From the NCBI GenBank assembly GCA_903904815.1, contig CAIVDU010000042.1:1-53496 (forward strand): a DNA stretch of 53,496 nt, given 5' to 3'. Source of the DNA: an uncultured Armatimonadota bacterium (GTDB taxonomy: Bacteria; Armatimonadota; Fimbriimonadia; Fimbriimonadales; Fimbriimonadaceae). The position numbers and the translations under genes are program-made. A model generated the notes under the pieces. That model saw only the letters and a list, made by a program, of their open reading frames with translations, searched no databases and had not been told where the DNA came from. Shown piece after piece: positions 44,862 through 53,496 of this stretch (positions within the stretch are counted from its first letter, which is position 1; every line of letters starts with the position of its first letter).

Positions 44862-45932
44862 ATGCCGCGCGAAGACGAGATTCTCGATTTAGCCCGAAAG
44901 TTCCTTCGTGAAGAAGTGGCCCCTCGCGCCCAAGACATGGACGTAGATCGTGAGGCGCTGAAGTCTGCGTTGGATGGTCTTTGCCAACGGAACCTCATGG
45001 CCCTCAAACGGCCGGACGCGTTTGGAGGGCCGAACTTCTCGGATGCGGGCATGCGGCATTTTCAGGAAGAGATCGCGCGGTATTCCGGAGCACTCGCGTT
45101 TCTTCAGACTCAGCATCAGGGCGTGGTCGGGATGATCGCCTCGTCGGAGAACAAGGCTCTGCACGAGGAATACCTTCCCCATATGGCGAACGGCAAGAAG
45201 CTGGTCGGCGTCGGGTTCAGCCAACTCCGACGCCCCGGTCCACCGATCATGCGGGCCGAGCCGGTCAAAGGTGGCTATGTTTTGAACGGACTCGTGCCGT
45301 GGGTCACCGGGTGGTCGTTTTTTCCAGAATTCATGATCGGGGCCACCTTGCCCGATGGTCGCGCGGTGTTTGGCTTAGTGCCTCTGCGAACGGTGCAGGG
45401 TGTCGAAGTGTCGGCGCCCATGCAGTTGGCCGCGATGTCGGCGGCAATGACGGTCAGCGTGACGCTGAGTGATTACTTCCTCGCCGAAGGGCGAGTCGCT
45501 CTGGTGCGTGAGGTTGGCTGGATCCAAAACAACGACCAGATCAATATCGCTCAGCAAGGGAGTTTTGCCATCGGGTGCGCTCAGGCTGGTCTTGACGTGC
45601 TGCTTTCGAATGCTCAAAAGCGAAAGCTGTGCTTCGCGCAGGATGCTTACGATCAAATGAGTTCGGAACTCGAGCTCTTAAAGGCGGAGACCGAGTCGGC
45701 TCGTCTTCGGGTCAGCGAGGAGACGGTGGACGAGAGGTTGAAGCTACGTGCGTGGCAGATTGAGCTGGCGATGCGATGTGCTCACGCGGCGGTGGCGTCG
45801 TCGAGCGGCGCGGCAAACTCGATGAGTCATCCCGCCCAACGGATCTTGCGAGAGGCGCTGGTGTTCACGGTGAGTGCCCAGACCGGCCCGATCATGGAAG
45901 CGACGTTGAGGCGGATCGCTAAAATGGATTAA
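44862..45932 (+). CDS. acyl-CoA dehydrogenase-like flavoprotein
   Basis: 356 aa. The N-terminal helices (LARKFLREEVAPRAQDMD), LMALKRPDAFGG, GVGFSQLRRPGPPIMRAEPVKGGYVLNGLVPWVTG and a C-terminal four-helix bundle follow the acyl-CoA dehydrogenase fold. The usual C-terminal YEGT segment around the catalytic Glu is missing; instead it ends HPAQRILREALVFTVSAQTGPI, more like the HpaB/DszC-type monooxygenase branch. Function unassigned. About 40 bases after glyS, same strand. Confidence 0.82.
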   Translation: MPREDEILDLARKFLREEVAPRAQDMDVDREALKSALDGLCQRNLMALKRPDAFGGPNFSDAGMRHFQEEIARYSGALAFLQTQHQGVVGMIASSENKALHEEYLPHMANGKKLVGVGFSQLRRPGPPIMRAEPVKGGYVLNGLVPWVTGWSFFPEFMIGATLPDGRAVFGLVPLRTVQGVEVSAPMQLAAMSAAMTVSVTLSDYFLAEGRVALVREVGWIQNNDQINIAQQGSFAIGCAQAGLDVLLSNAQKRKLCFAQDAYDQMSSELELLKAETESARLRVSEETVDERLKLRAWQIELAMRCAHAAVASSSGAANSMSHPAQRILREALVFTVSAQTGPIMEATLRRIAKMD

Positions 45933-45938
45933 TTCGGG

Positions 45939-46059
45939 TTGGCGGTTGGCGGTTGGCGGTTCTCGGGAAATGCCTTACCTTGCGAGGCCGAGATCACTAC
46001 TCGGCGCCGGGGTCGGGAGCTTTGCCACCCGAGCTGCAAACTGCGCACTGCAAACTGCG
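45939..46059. repeat. heptamer element, copy C
   Basis: TTGGCGG is repeated three times in tandem (45939-45959). About 70 bases further, 46028-46059 is the inverted CAGTTTG-type arm (CTGCAAACTGC twice). A GGCCGAG...CTCGGCGCC hairpin (45986-46007) lies between. It ends about 25 bases before the lactonase ATG. Confidence 0.7.
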
Positions 46060-46084
46060 GGCATTCCCTTTAACAACGGGTTTA

Positions 46085-47269
46085 ATGGACCTTGTGATTG
46101 CCACCTCGGCCAAGTTGCTGTTTGCTGGACTCCTCGGAAACGTGCTTATGACGAGTTCTGGACTGATTCCCTCGCCCCTGACCGATTCTGCCGGACTCCA
46201 CGAGCTCGTGGGAGGGGCGCATAAGATTCCCTTCTACATCGGTACCTACACGTCAAAACAGGGAAGCCACGGGATTTACTGGGCTACTCTGGATTCTCGA
46301 ACGGGGGAGCTTTCAATTCCGGAGCTCGTTGCGACCACCGAGAGTCCGAGCTACCTGGCTCTGAGCCCTGGAGGAAAGCGTCTGTACGCGGCGAACGAGT
46401 TGGATAACGGCCAGGTGACCGCATTCGACGTTGCCGCAGAAGGCAAGCTGCATCTCCTCAATACGCAAAGTGTTGGCGTTGGGGCCCCGTGCTTTCTGTC
46501 TGTCGATGGCATGGGGAAGAGTCTTTTGGTGGCCAATTATACGGGCGGCATCTTGACAAGTTTTCCGATTGTGGCCGACGGACGATTGGGCGAAGAGGCC
46601 ACCAGAATCCACAATTCGGGAACGGGACCCGATAAAAGTCGCCAGGACGCTTCTCACATGCACTGGGTGAGCACGGGTCCCAAGTCGAAATTCGCCTATT
46701 CGTGCGATCTTGGCACCGACAAGGTACAGGTCTATCGGTTCGACCCGGCATCGAGCAAAATCACCGAGGCACCGGAACTCGCCGGGACTTCAGAGCCAGG
46801 GAGTGGGCCCCGCCATGGAGTTTTTCACCCCCGGAAGCCGCTTCTGTATGTGAACAATGAGATGGCCAACACGGTCTCCGTGTTCTCCATTCAATCCAAA
46901 ACCGGCGGCCTGACGCGAATTCAAACAATCTCCACCTTGCCCGAGGGTCCTCATCCCTTCAACACGACCTCTGAGATCGCCCTTGATCCAACAAACCGCT
47001 GGCTTTACGTTTCCAACCGCGGCCACGACAGCATCGCAGTGTATCGAGTGGGCCCCAAGGGGCTGCTGAGCCTGGTGCAAATTGAGAAGGTGGGAGTACG
47101 AATGCCTAGAGGCTTCGCCATCGACCCAACAGGCCATTGGCTGGTAGTCGCTGGGCAGGACAGCAACGACCTGGTTGCCCTGAAGCTCAATCCTCTGACC
47201 GGTGAACTGCAGGGGGGATTCAAGAAGGTGAGCTTGTCGAAACCGGTTTGCGTGCTGTTCGCGCCTTAA
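46085..47269 (+). CDS. secreted lactonase-family beta-propeller protein
   Basis: 394 aa from ATG 46085. The frame extends upstream through the repeat element, which is unlikely to be coding. The N-terminus (MDLVIATSAKLLFAGLLGNV) is a signal-like segment. The seven-bladed propeller follows: FYIGTYTSKQGSHGIYWATLD, SPSYLALSPGGKRLYAANE, NYTGGILTSFPI, HMHWVSTGPKSKFAYSCDLG, GPRHGVFHPRKPLLYVNNE, SNRGHDSIAVY and MPRGFAIDPTGHWLVV. The family includes 6-phosphogluconolactonase (YbhE type); export argues for an extracellular lactone or an adhesive role. Confidence 0.88.
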   Translation: MDLVIATSAKLLFAGLLGNVLMTSSGLIPSPLTDSAGLHELVGGAHKIPFYIGTYTSKQGSHGIYWATLDSRTGELSIPELVATTESPSYLALSPGGKRLYAANELDNGQVTAFDVAAEGKLHLLNTQSVGVGAPCFLSVDGMGKSLLVANYTGGILTSFPIVADGRLGEEATRIHNSGTGPDKSRQDASHMHWVSTGPKSKFAYSCDLGTDKVQVYRFDPASSKITEAPELAGTSEPGSGPRHGVFHPRKPLLYVNNEMANTVSVFSIQSKTGGLTRIQTISTLPEGPHPFNTTSEIALDPTNRWLYVSNRGHDSIAVYRVGPKGLLSLVQIEKVGVRMPRGFAIDPTGHWLVVAGQDSNDLVALKLNPLTGELQGGFKKVSLSKPVCVLFAP

Positions 47270-47499
47270 GCGCGGAGGCTTTTAAAGTGGGTCTACGAAA
47301 CGGACGTGACGTTGAGCCTCAGCTTGACTTCTAGCGCGAACAAACCATGTGGAGTGCGCTCGCCGAGCGTTTTGACCAGCGGCTTTACGCGCGTGCAGTG
47401 TGGCCCAAATTGGCGTTAAACCGCCACATTTGAACCTAGATTCCTGTCAAAGATTCCACGCATGTCAAGCCGTTAGTTTCGCAACTGCAAACCTACTAA

Positions 47500-47766
47500 T
47501 CAGCTTCGCCGCAGTTCGCGGAGTTCTCGTCGGGTCTGTTCGATGCGCTCGTGAGTTCGGACGGCGTCTCGGGTCCGATTGTGGTTGATGTCGAACCGCT
47601 CCCTTGCTTCAAGATCGGTGAGTCGGTTTTCGAGAGCTCTTATTTCGTGGCGCTCATGGCGTTCGTGGCTCTGATAACCCGGATCGGCAGAGGCGATCGA
47701 ACTGATTCCGAGGAAGGCGATAGCGGTTGTGGTGGTGGCGACGAATCGCGATTTAAAACTGTGCAT
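47500..47766 (-). CDS. small secreted coiled-coil protein
   Basis: 88 aa. A signal peptide (MHSFKSRFVATTTTAIAFLG...ASA) is followed by a short, very charged helix: HERHERHEIRALENRLTDLE, then RTHERIEQTRRELRELRRS. AAGGAGA lies 9 bases before ATG. A 7-bp hairpin CGCTGGT-TTAGG-ACCAGCG (47789-47807) precedes the Shine-Dalgarno in its leader. No family recognised; R/E-rich periplasmic helix. Confidence 0.75.
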   Translation of the reverse strand: MHSFKSRFVATTTTAIAFLGISSIASADPGYQSHERHERHEIRALENRLTDLEARERFDINHNRTRDAVRTHERIEQTRRELRELRRS

Positions 47767-47970
47767 GAGGTGTTCTCCTTTATGAACACGCTGGTTTAGG
47801 ACCAGCGACTAAGGATGGGACGCATCAAATTCCGCCAGGTTGACTGCGCAAACTTGGCCTGGGCAGAAGGTCCCGCAACCCCTTTAATTTTGCTAGGACG
47901 AAAGTTTCTGGCAATCTTGCAAGAATCTGCCTTAATATCGCGCTAACATAGGGTGTTGCACACGTTGCCG

Positions 47971-48240
47971 ATGGGAGATAGGCACGCGCTTCATCTGGTT
48001 CCAGCCTCCGGAGGCTGGGAACTGCGCGTGGTGGATGATCAAGATGTTCCGCTGGGCTCAGCGGTCGTAACTCCCATCGTGATCGGTAAGTTGGTACGCA
48101 AGGGAATTACCGTTGCAGGCATTCCACTTGAAATCCGAGGGTTGAAGTGGGAGATTGAGTTTCGGCTCGAAGGGTTGATCGTTGGGAGAGTCAGGAAGGA
48201 CGACTTCCTGATTGCGATCAGTTCCGTCCCTCCCGGTTAG
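47971..48240 (+). CDS. hypothetical 89-aa protein
   Basis: It reads MGDRHALHLVPASGGWELRV and continues as alternating beta strands (VPLGSAVVTPIVIGKLV, VAGIPLEIRGLKWEIEFRLEGLIVGRV). A GTG at 47953 would add six residues. The compact all-beta composition suggests a small barrel, but I recognise no family. It converges on the TolC-type gene with 24 bases between. Confidence 0.55.
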   Translation: MGDRHALHLVPASGGWELRVVDDQDVPLGSAVVTPIVIGKLVRKGITVAGIPLEIRGLKWEIEFRLEGLIVGRVRKDDFLIAISSVPPG

Positions 48241-48264
48241 CGTCACTTGAAGAGGGCGAGTCGG

Positions 48265-49962
48265 CTACCCGGCTGACCCGGTGACACGGCTACTGGGAGG
48301 ATTTGAGAATCCTTGGCCCATACCGTACGAGTAACGGCCCACCGCGCGGTCCAATTGGCAACGCGCCACGTTGTAGTCGTAAAGCGCGTTGAGACGGTTG
48401 GTTTCGGCGACCGTAAGCGCAACCTCCGCATTGCTCAACTCTAGCTGAGGGGAAACGGTCGGCGTTTGAGAGACTCCCGCCGTGTAGCGAACTCGCGAGA
48501 GTCGGTATGCCTCACGGGCCTGAGCAACTTCGGCTTCTGAGACCTGAACTCGGTCCCTTGCCTGGGCGATCGCGATGTAAGCCTGTTGGACTTCAAGCGT
48601 CACTTGGTCCACCGCGCTTCGGCGCGAAGTTTGCGCCCCCGAGACGATCGCTTTCGCCTCCTGGATTCGCGCCGCGCCCAGCCCTCCGTCAAAGATCGGG
48701 ACGTTGACGCTTAGCGTGGCGACCGCCTCGTGCGCACGAACGAAGACCGAGGCATCTGGTTGATAGACGTATTGAAGCTGCAGTCCGAACGATGGGAGTT
48801 GACTCCTTTTCGCGTACTGAACACCGCGTTTTGCCGCCGAGATCTGAGCATCGGATTCTAGAATCTCGGGGCGGGTCTTAAGTGCCTCGGAGACCACGGA
48901 CTGATATTCCGGTCCGAGGACGGTGAGGTCCTCTACCGAGTGCGTGTCCGGCAGACTAGGAGCTGTTTGTGGCGCGTTAGGTGTCGGAGTTCCCGTAGGA
49001 GTTGGAACGGACTGGGCATTGGTCTCATGGCTCGGCGGCTCAATCGTCACCGCCTGAATTCCAGGAGGAGTTTCGACCGCGCCCGCATCAGAAACTTTAA
49101 GGGGAACGGAGATGTCGATGCCGATCACGCTCTTGAGTTGGGCTAGTGCAAGCGTAACCTGGGCTCGAGCGTTGACCACGCTCTGCTGGGCGTCGGCAAC
49201 GTCACGCTGAACCGTGATCAGGTCGAATCGCGACGCCAGACCCGCGTTGACTCCCTTAGTGGCATCGGCGAGCCGGGCCTGGTTATTGTTCAGGTTCTCG
49301 ACCGCGACTGCGTACGCCCCCTGACTTCGAAGGGCCTGGAAGAACGCGCTTCGAACGGCGAACACCAGTACATTTCGAGCTCGGTTGACGTCGATCCGGG
49401 CGGCAACCTCGTTGAACTGGGCTTGGCTGATGGCCGAGTGAATGGAGCCGAGCAGGTCGAGGGGCAGGGTCACCTGAGCCGAGTAAACCGGGTTGAACTG
49501 GTTGACCTGAAGGATCGATTGGCCGACGAAATTGATGGTCGTGTTTTGGTCGTACTGAGAAATTTCCCCACTCAGACCGACCTGAGGGACGAGGCTTGAC
49601 TTGGCCTGGTTCGTAATACCACGAGCTCGCTTGAGCCCTGAGACCGCCGAGGCATACTCACGATTGGCGGCGAGCGCGATTCCGACCGCATCGTCGATGG
49701 TCAAAATCTTGTCTCGTACCAGGGAGTCCAACTGTTGGGCCGTGAGAGAAACCTGAAGCGGGGTGATCGCCCCCTTCTGAGGCGGAACCGCTCGCTGCAA
49801 TCCGGTGGGCGGTGGTCCTTCCGGAAGTTGAATCGCGCCATTTGCGCCGACGGGGCTGGAGGGCTGAGAAGTTTGCGCCATTGCGAAAGCAGTTCCCAAT
49901 ACGGTGACGCAAAGAACTGCCGAAGCACGCCTTTGCGGAATCTCAAAACGGTCTCTTCTCAT
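48265..49962 (-). CDS. TolC-family outer-membrane efflux protein
   Basis: 565 aa. A signal peptide (ASAVLCVTVLGTAFAMAQ) is followed by a proline-rich stretch and two outer-membrane efflux repeats. These have long amphipathic helices (DAVGIALAANREYASAVSGLKRARG, then AKRGVQYAKRSQLPSFGLQLQYVYQPD) and an interhelix region with a proline-rich insertion (about 305-345). It forms the outer-membrane channel of tripartite export or efflux pumps. No inner-membrane pump gene is adjacent. Confidence 0.92.
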   Translation of the reverse strand: MRRDRFEIPQRRASAVLCVTVLGTAFAMAQTSQPSSPVGANGAIQLPEGPPPTGLQRAVPPQKGAITPLQVSLTAQQLDSLVRDKILTIDDAVGIALAANREYASAVSGLKRARGITNQAKSSLVPQVGLSGEISQYDQNTTINFVGQSILQVNQFNPVYSAQVTLPLDLLGSIHSAISQAQFNEVAARIDVNRARNVLVFAVRSAFFQALRSQGAYAVAVENLNNNQARLADATKGVNAGLASRFDLITVQRDVADAQQSVVNARAQVTLALAQLKSVIGIDISVPLKVSDAGAVETPPGIQAVTIEPPSHETNAQSVPTPTGTPTPNAPQTAPSLPDTHSVEDLTVLGPEYQSVVSEALKTRPEILESDAQISAAKRGVQYAKRSQLPSFGLQLQYVYQPDASVFVRAHEAVATLSVNVPIFDGGLGAARIQEAKAIVSGAQTSRRSAVDQVTLEVQQAYIAIAQARDRVQVSEAEVAQAREAYRLSRVRYTAGVSQTPTVSPQLELSNAEVALTVAETNRLNALYDYNVARCQLDRAVGRYSYGMGQGFSNPPSSRVTGSAG

Positions 49963-50055
49963 GTCTCTAATATGCCCGAGATTGGGCCTGCGTTGTCGAG
50001 TCTGGCCGAGCTTCGCCGGTGTTTCAAAGGTGTGAAGTGGTTAGTGTGTGGGACG

Positions 50056-51369
50056 CTATTGCCCCCAGTAGGCAAACATGAGTGCCGCGCAGGCGACCAT
50101 GACCATAGTTGAGATCCATCCCATCACCTTGATCTTTGGGCCGAGGGTGAACTGTCCCATCACCTTCTTATTGGAGGCCATAAGCATCATCGTGATCATG
50201 ATCGGCCCCGCGGCGACCCCATTGACTACCGCCGACCAGAACAGAGCCTTGATGGGGTCGATATGGAGCATGTTGAGGCCCAATCCAACGAGAATCGCCG
50301 CTGACATCACGCCGTAGAATCCTTTGGCGTTGACGGCTTTTCGTTCAAGCCCTACCTTCCAATGCAGCCCTTCGCCCACCGCGTAGGCGGCGGAGCCGGC
50401 AAGCACCGGGATGGCAAGCAGTCCGGTTCCGATGATTCCCAGCGCAAAGAGGAGAAAGGCGAAATTGCCGGCAATTGGCCGAAGGGCTTTGGCCGCATCC
50501 TCTGCTTTCGAAATGTTTGTCACGCCGTTGGCGTGAAGCGTGGCCGCGACGGATAGGATGATGAAAAATGCGACCAAATTCGAAAACGCCATTCCGGAAA
50601 AGGTGTCGTTTTGAATCCGACGCATCTGGACAGAAGCCTGCCAGGGCGCATATATGAGCGGAGAGTCCTTTTTTGCGAGCTGGATCTCTTCAACCTCTTC
50701 TGAGGCCTGCCAGAAAAAGAGATAGGGACTGATCGTTGTTCCGAGCACGGCCACCAGCGAAGTGAGGAACGCTGGTTTGAGAGACATCGACGGCACGAGG
50801 GTCGATTTCAGCGCGGCGCCCCAATCAACCTTCACCACGAAAACCGTCGCCACATAGGCAAAGAGAGCCAGTGTCAGCCACTTCAAGAAGTGAACGTATC
50901 GGTGATAAGGAACCGTAACCTGGACGACCAAAGAAAACACAGCGAATATCGCCGAGAACAATATCTCGGGCCCGCCCACGAGTAATTTTAGCGAGGCGCC
51001 CATTGCGCCGATGTCCGCGCCCAGGTTGATCACGTTGGCAATCATGACTCCGGAGACCGAGACGAACACTAACCATCGCGGATAGTGACGGCGCATGTTC
51101 CCGGCGATGCCCCGTCCGGTGACCCTTCCAATGCGCCCGGCGATCATCTGGATGCACGCCATCAGGGGATAGCTGAAGAGCATGACCCAGAGCAACCCGT
51201 ATCCAAATTGCGCTCCGACTTGTGAATAAGTGGCGATGCCGCTCGGATCGTCATCGGAGGCGCCAGTGATGAGGCCCGGTCCGAGCTGGCTCAAGAAACT
51301 GGGCTTCTTGCTCTCCTCTATGCTCGCACCTTGCCCAAGTTCATCTCGATCGATTCTCGGGGATTGCAC
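50056..51369 (-). CDS. NRAMP-related divalent metal transporter (NRMT-like)
   Basis: 437 aa, about 11 membrane helices. Helix 1 reads GLITGASDDDPSGIATYSQ, where NRAMP has DPGN. Helix 6 reads TTISPYLFFWQ, where NRAMP has the metal-binding MPH. Substitution of that methionine is described for NRAMP-related magnesium transporters, so transport of Mg2+ or another hard ion is more likely than Mn2+/Fe2+. The start is given as GTG 51369, in the region shared with the mgtC promoter; a start further in is possible. An mgtC-family gene lies divergently 103 bases away. Confidence 0.85.
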   Translation of the reverse strand: MQSPRIDRDELGQGASIEESKKPSFLSQLGPGLITGASDDDPSGIATYSQVGAQFGYGLLWVMLFSYPLMACIQMIAGRIGRVTGRGIAGNMRRHYPRWLVFVSVSGVMIANVINLGADIGAMGASLKLLVGGPEILFSAIFAVFSLVVQVTVPYHRYVHFLKWLTLALFAYVATVFVVKVDWGAALKSTLVPSMSLKPAFLTSLVAVLGTTISPYLFFWQASEEVEEIQLAKKDSPLIYAPWQASVQMRRIQNDTFSGMAFSNLVAFFIILSVAATLHANGVTNISKAEDAAKALRPIAGNFAFLLFALGIIGTGLLAIPVLAGSAAYAVGEGLHWKVGLERKAVNAKGFYGVMSAAILVGLGLNMLHIDPIKALFWSAVVNGVAAGPIMITMMLMASNKKVMGQFTLGPKIKVMGWISTMVMVACAALMFAYWGQ

Positions 51370-51472
51370 ATAGATTTGGACGAACGTGGGTTCCCGGCCT
51401 TCCCATCACCTTCAGAATTGGGCCCAGATCGACCCCCGATGGTGGTCCAACTTGGCATAATGGACCGACTTC

Positions 51473-52234
51473 ATGCCGGACGCTCCTATTTCCTTGCTCG
51501 ACTTCTGCCTCCGACTCGGCCTCGCGTTTGTGCTGGGGACGTTGATCGGCGTCGAGCGCCAGCGTCGGTCGCGACTTGCCGGGGTGAGAACCAACGCCCT
51601 GGTTGCGACGGGTGCGGGCATGTTTGTGCTGCTCGCGTCCCTCACGACGCCGGCAACCAACACGCTGGCGATGGCGGCTCAGGTCGTGACGGGAATCGGC
51701 TTTTTGGGCGCCGGCGTGATCATTCGAGACGGCCTGAACGTCCGAGGTCTGAACTCGGCGGCGACCGTGTGGTGCGCGGCCGGAGTGGGAGTCTTGGCGG
51801 GCTCTGGTTTCTACTTGCCAGCCGTAATCGGCTGCGGGTTTGTCCTGCTTTCCAACTTGGTGCTTCGACCGCTCGCACGACGCTTCGATCCAGCCGCAGC
51901 GGGCGATTCGGACGCGACGGTCGCGTACGTGGTGAGCGCGGTGTGCTCCAGCGAAGCCGAAGGTCGGATCCGGTCTCATCTACTCAGCGAGGCGCAGTCT
52001 CACGGACTCACGCTGCGATCTCTTCAAAGCACGGACAGCGACAACGGCATGAAGATCGAGGTGACTGCGGACCTGTTCAGCGCTGGACGCCAAGACGCCG
52101 ATGTGGAGCGGGTGGTGACCCACCTGAGCCTCGATAACTCGGTGAGTGCCGTGAAGTGGGAGATTCTCGGGCAGAGCACCGAAGACGAACCAACGCTCCT
52201 TGAAGAGTTTGCCGAGAACCGTCCCGCGCTATAG
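51473..52234 (+). CDS. MgtC/SapB family membrane protein
   Basis: 253 aa. The N-terminal MgtC domain has five helices: LGLAFVLGTLIGVERQRRSRLAGVRTNALVATGAGMF, then TGIGFLGAGVIIRDG and VRGLNSAATVWCAAGVGVL. A cytosolic C-terminal ACT-like domain follows (about 150-240). The family is linked to growth in low Mg2+ and modulation of the F-type ATPase. The aldo/keto reductase gene follows 10 bases later. Confidence 0.92.
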   Translation: MPDAPISLLDFCLRLGLAFVLGTLIGVERQRRSRLAGVRTNALVATGAGMFVLLASLTTPATNTLAMAAQVVTGIGFLGAGVIIRDGLNVRGLNSAATVWCAAGVGVLAGSGFYLPAVIGCGFVLLSNLVLRPLARRFDPAAAGDSDATVAYVVSAVCSSEAEGRIRSHLLSEAQSHGLTLRSLQSTDSDNGMKIEVTADLFSAGRQDADVERVVTHLSLDNSVSAVKWEILGQSTEDEPTLLEEFAENRPAL

Positions 52235-52244
52235 TTCGAATAAC

Positions 52245-53213
52245 ATGGAATACACAAACCTCGGCCGGACCGGCCTCAAGGTCTCTCGCATCTGCCTCGG
52301 CACGATGACCTACGGCGATAAGTCGTGGCGCGAGTGGGTGCTTACCGAGGAGGAGAGTCGTCCGTACTACGCCCGAGCCTTGGAACTCGGGATCAATTTC
52401 TTCGACACCGCCGACGTGTATTCGGTGGGCGTTTCCGAGGAGATCACGGGACGCGCTCTAAAAGAGTTGTCTCGGCGTGAGGACGTGGTGATTGCGACCA
52501 AAGTGTTCAATCCCATGGGGCCGGGGCCGAACGAAAAGGGCCTTTCGCGAAAGCATATTATTTCGGCTTGTGACGCCTCCTTGAGGCGGCTTCAGACCGA
52601 CTATATCGATCTTTATCAGATTCACCGATTCGACTACGAGACCCCTATCGATGAAACGGTGGAGGCGTTGGATAGCTTGGTGCGAGCGGGCAAGGTCCGC
52701 TATTTGGGTGGGTCCAGCATGTACGCGTGGCAGTTCATGAAGATGCTGGCCTCGGCAGATCGTCAGAGTTTGCACCGGTTTGTTTGCATGCAGCCGCAGT
52801 ACAACCTCGTCTACCGTGAGGAAGAGCGCGAGATGCTGCCTCTTTGTGAAGCGGAAGGCATCGCAGTCATCCCCTGGAGCCCCCTCGCTCGTGGCCTGCT
52901 GACGCGTCCGGTGAGTGAAAAGACGCTGCGCTCTGATACGGACGCATTTGGTCAGATGCTCTACACCCAAGATTCCGACCGCGCGACTGCCAATCGCGTT
53001 CAGGAGTTGGCGACGAAACACGCGATCCCCGCCGCCCAGATTGCTCTTGCCTGGGTGCTCTCCAAGTCAGTCGTAACTGCTCCGATCGTGGGCGCCTCAA
53101 AACCGCACCATTTGGAGGACGCGGTGGCCTCCCTGGATGTGAAGCTGTCGGCCGAAGACGTGACTTTCCTTGAGGAACTGTATGTCCCTCACCCAGTCAA
53201 GGATCACTTTTAG
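52245..53213 (+). CDS. aldo/keto reductase
   Basis: 322 aa from ATG 52245. Begins MEYTNLGRTGLKVSRICLGTMT. The catalytic tetrad is Asp and Tyr in FFDTADVYSVG, Lys in IATKVF and His in YQIHRFD. The C-terminal part has the NADPH-binding IPWSPLARGLLTRP and TAPIVGASKPHHLEDAV. It belongs to the AKR family of oxidoreductases with broad carbonyl specificity. Confidence 0.94.
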   Translation: MEYTNLGRTGLKVSRICLGTMTYGDKSWREWVLTEEESRPYYARALELGINFFDTADVYSVGVSEEITGRALKELSRREDVVIATKVFNPMGPGPNEKGLSRKHIISACDASLRRLQTDYIDLYQIHRFDYETPIDETVEALDSLVRAGKVRYLGGSSMYAWQFMKMLASADRQSLHRFVCMQPQYNLVYREEEREMLPLCEAEGIAVIPWSPLARGLLTRPVSEKTLRSDTDAFGQMLYTQDSDRATANRVQELATKHAIPAAQIALAWVLSKSVVTAPIVGASKPHHLEDAVASLDVKLSAEDVTFLEELYVPHPVKDHF

Positions 53214-53219
53214 TTATTC

Positions 53220-53496
53220 TCAGTCGTCCGGCAACCGAACGCGAGTCATGGCCGCTCTTCGCCATTCAGCAACGTAGCCAATATCGGGTCCGGGCCTCTC
53301 TCGACGAATAACTCCCCGGTCGACCTTGACTCGTTCCGGATAGGTGAGGTCAAAAAGGCGTTCCTGGTCGTTGTTGTTATTGCGAAACCATTTATCCTCG
53401 ACTTCTGGGATGAGGAGATCAGGTAGACCTAAGTAGCTCAGTGTTCTGAGATGGTTTTCCTCTAGCATTCCGTTGACGCAGCAATAGACTTCATCC
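53220..53496 (-). CDS. hypothetical protein, truncated at the window edge
   Basis: At least 92 codons. The frame is open through the right edge: DEVYCCVNG precedes an internal Met at 53468, so the true start is probably outside. It continues MLEENHLRTLSYLGLPDLLI, then EVEDKWFRNNNNDQERLFDLTYPERV and RPGPDIGYVAEWRRAAMTRV. No family recognised. It converges on the aldo/keto reductase with 6 bases between. Confidence 0.6.
   Translation of the reverse strand, partial: DEVYCCVNGMLEENHLRTLSYLGLPDLLIPEVEDKWFRNNNNDQERLFDLTYPERVKVDRGVIRRERPGPDIGYVAEWRRAAMTRVRLPDD

Noticed and set aside
45953-46084. N-terminal extension of the lactonase-family protein
   Set aside because: The extension is translated repeat element and would bury the signal peptide 44 residues inside.

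Overview
The window is a gene-dense bacterial chromosome segment of roughly 57% G+C (estimated by eye). Operons are short and often joined by 1-4 base overlaps, and TTG/GTG starts are frequent. There is no tRNA, rRNA or CRISPR array that I can see. The mix of genes suggests Armatimonadota, probably a Fimbriimonas-like lineage: a MoxR/DUF58/BatA-type vWA cluster beside an ABC-2 exporter, a SecA with large insertions, a PEP-CTERM protein, pxpBAC, a NanE-ROK fusion, a DUF5916 protein and GlyS as a separate beta subunit. This placement is inferred from content, not from a search.

Layout. 1-140: the 3' end of an IS481-like insertion sequence with a duplicated terminal motif. 188-13843 (all minus): an envelope cluster, transcribed from high to low coordinates. 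It runs exported protein, ABC-2 permease, ATPase, second permease, then a coiled-coil membrane protein, MoxR ATPase, DUF58 protein, BatA-like vWA protein and a large double-vWA membrane protein. 14186-17440: a MOSC protein, a small membrane protein, a DUF5916 outer-membrane protein (minus) and a 127-aa secreted leader-like ORF. 17539-23784: secA with a strong terminator, then a Tat-exported GH116-type glycosidase carrying an inserted carbohydrate-binding-like module. 23821-28006 (minus): a second MOSC protein, a 460-base structured non-coding stretch, a methyltransferase, and the cytochrome c maturation genes ccmABC plus an overlapping 41-codon ccmD-like gene. 28192-31519: an LCP protein, a sugar isomerase-like protein, a TPR membrane protein and dUTPase. 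31565-36138 (plus): pxpB-pxpA-pxpC (5-oxoprolinase), map and purA; purA is preceded by a promoter, a terminator hairpin and an overlapping alternative hairpin.

36203-41122: a PEP-CTERM protein, a large secreted protein of unknown function, a nitrilase-family amidohydrolase and a rhomboid-like membrane protein. 41251-47269 (plus): a NanE-ROK fusion, glyS, an acyl-CoA-dehydrogenase-like protein and a secreted lactonase-family propeller. 47500-53496: two small hypothetical genes, a TolC-type outer-membrane protein, an NRAMP-related transporter divergent from mgtC, an aldo/keto reductase and a truncated gene at the edge.

The items most worth a second look are: (1) the 13.6-kb MoxR/vWA/ABC cluster; (2) the secreted leader ORF and hairpins in front of secA, with a SecM-like layout; (3) the purA leader, which looks like a transcription attenuator or unrecognised riboswitch; (4) two consecutive genes, pxpA and pxpC, whose conserved N-termini require non-ATG/GTG/TTG starts at CTGA junctions; (5) an NRAMP homologue lacking the metal-binding motifs, placed divergently from mgtC; and (6) dispersed heptamer-based inverted repeats between genes.
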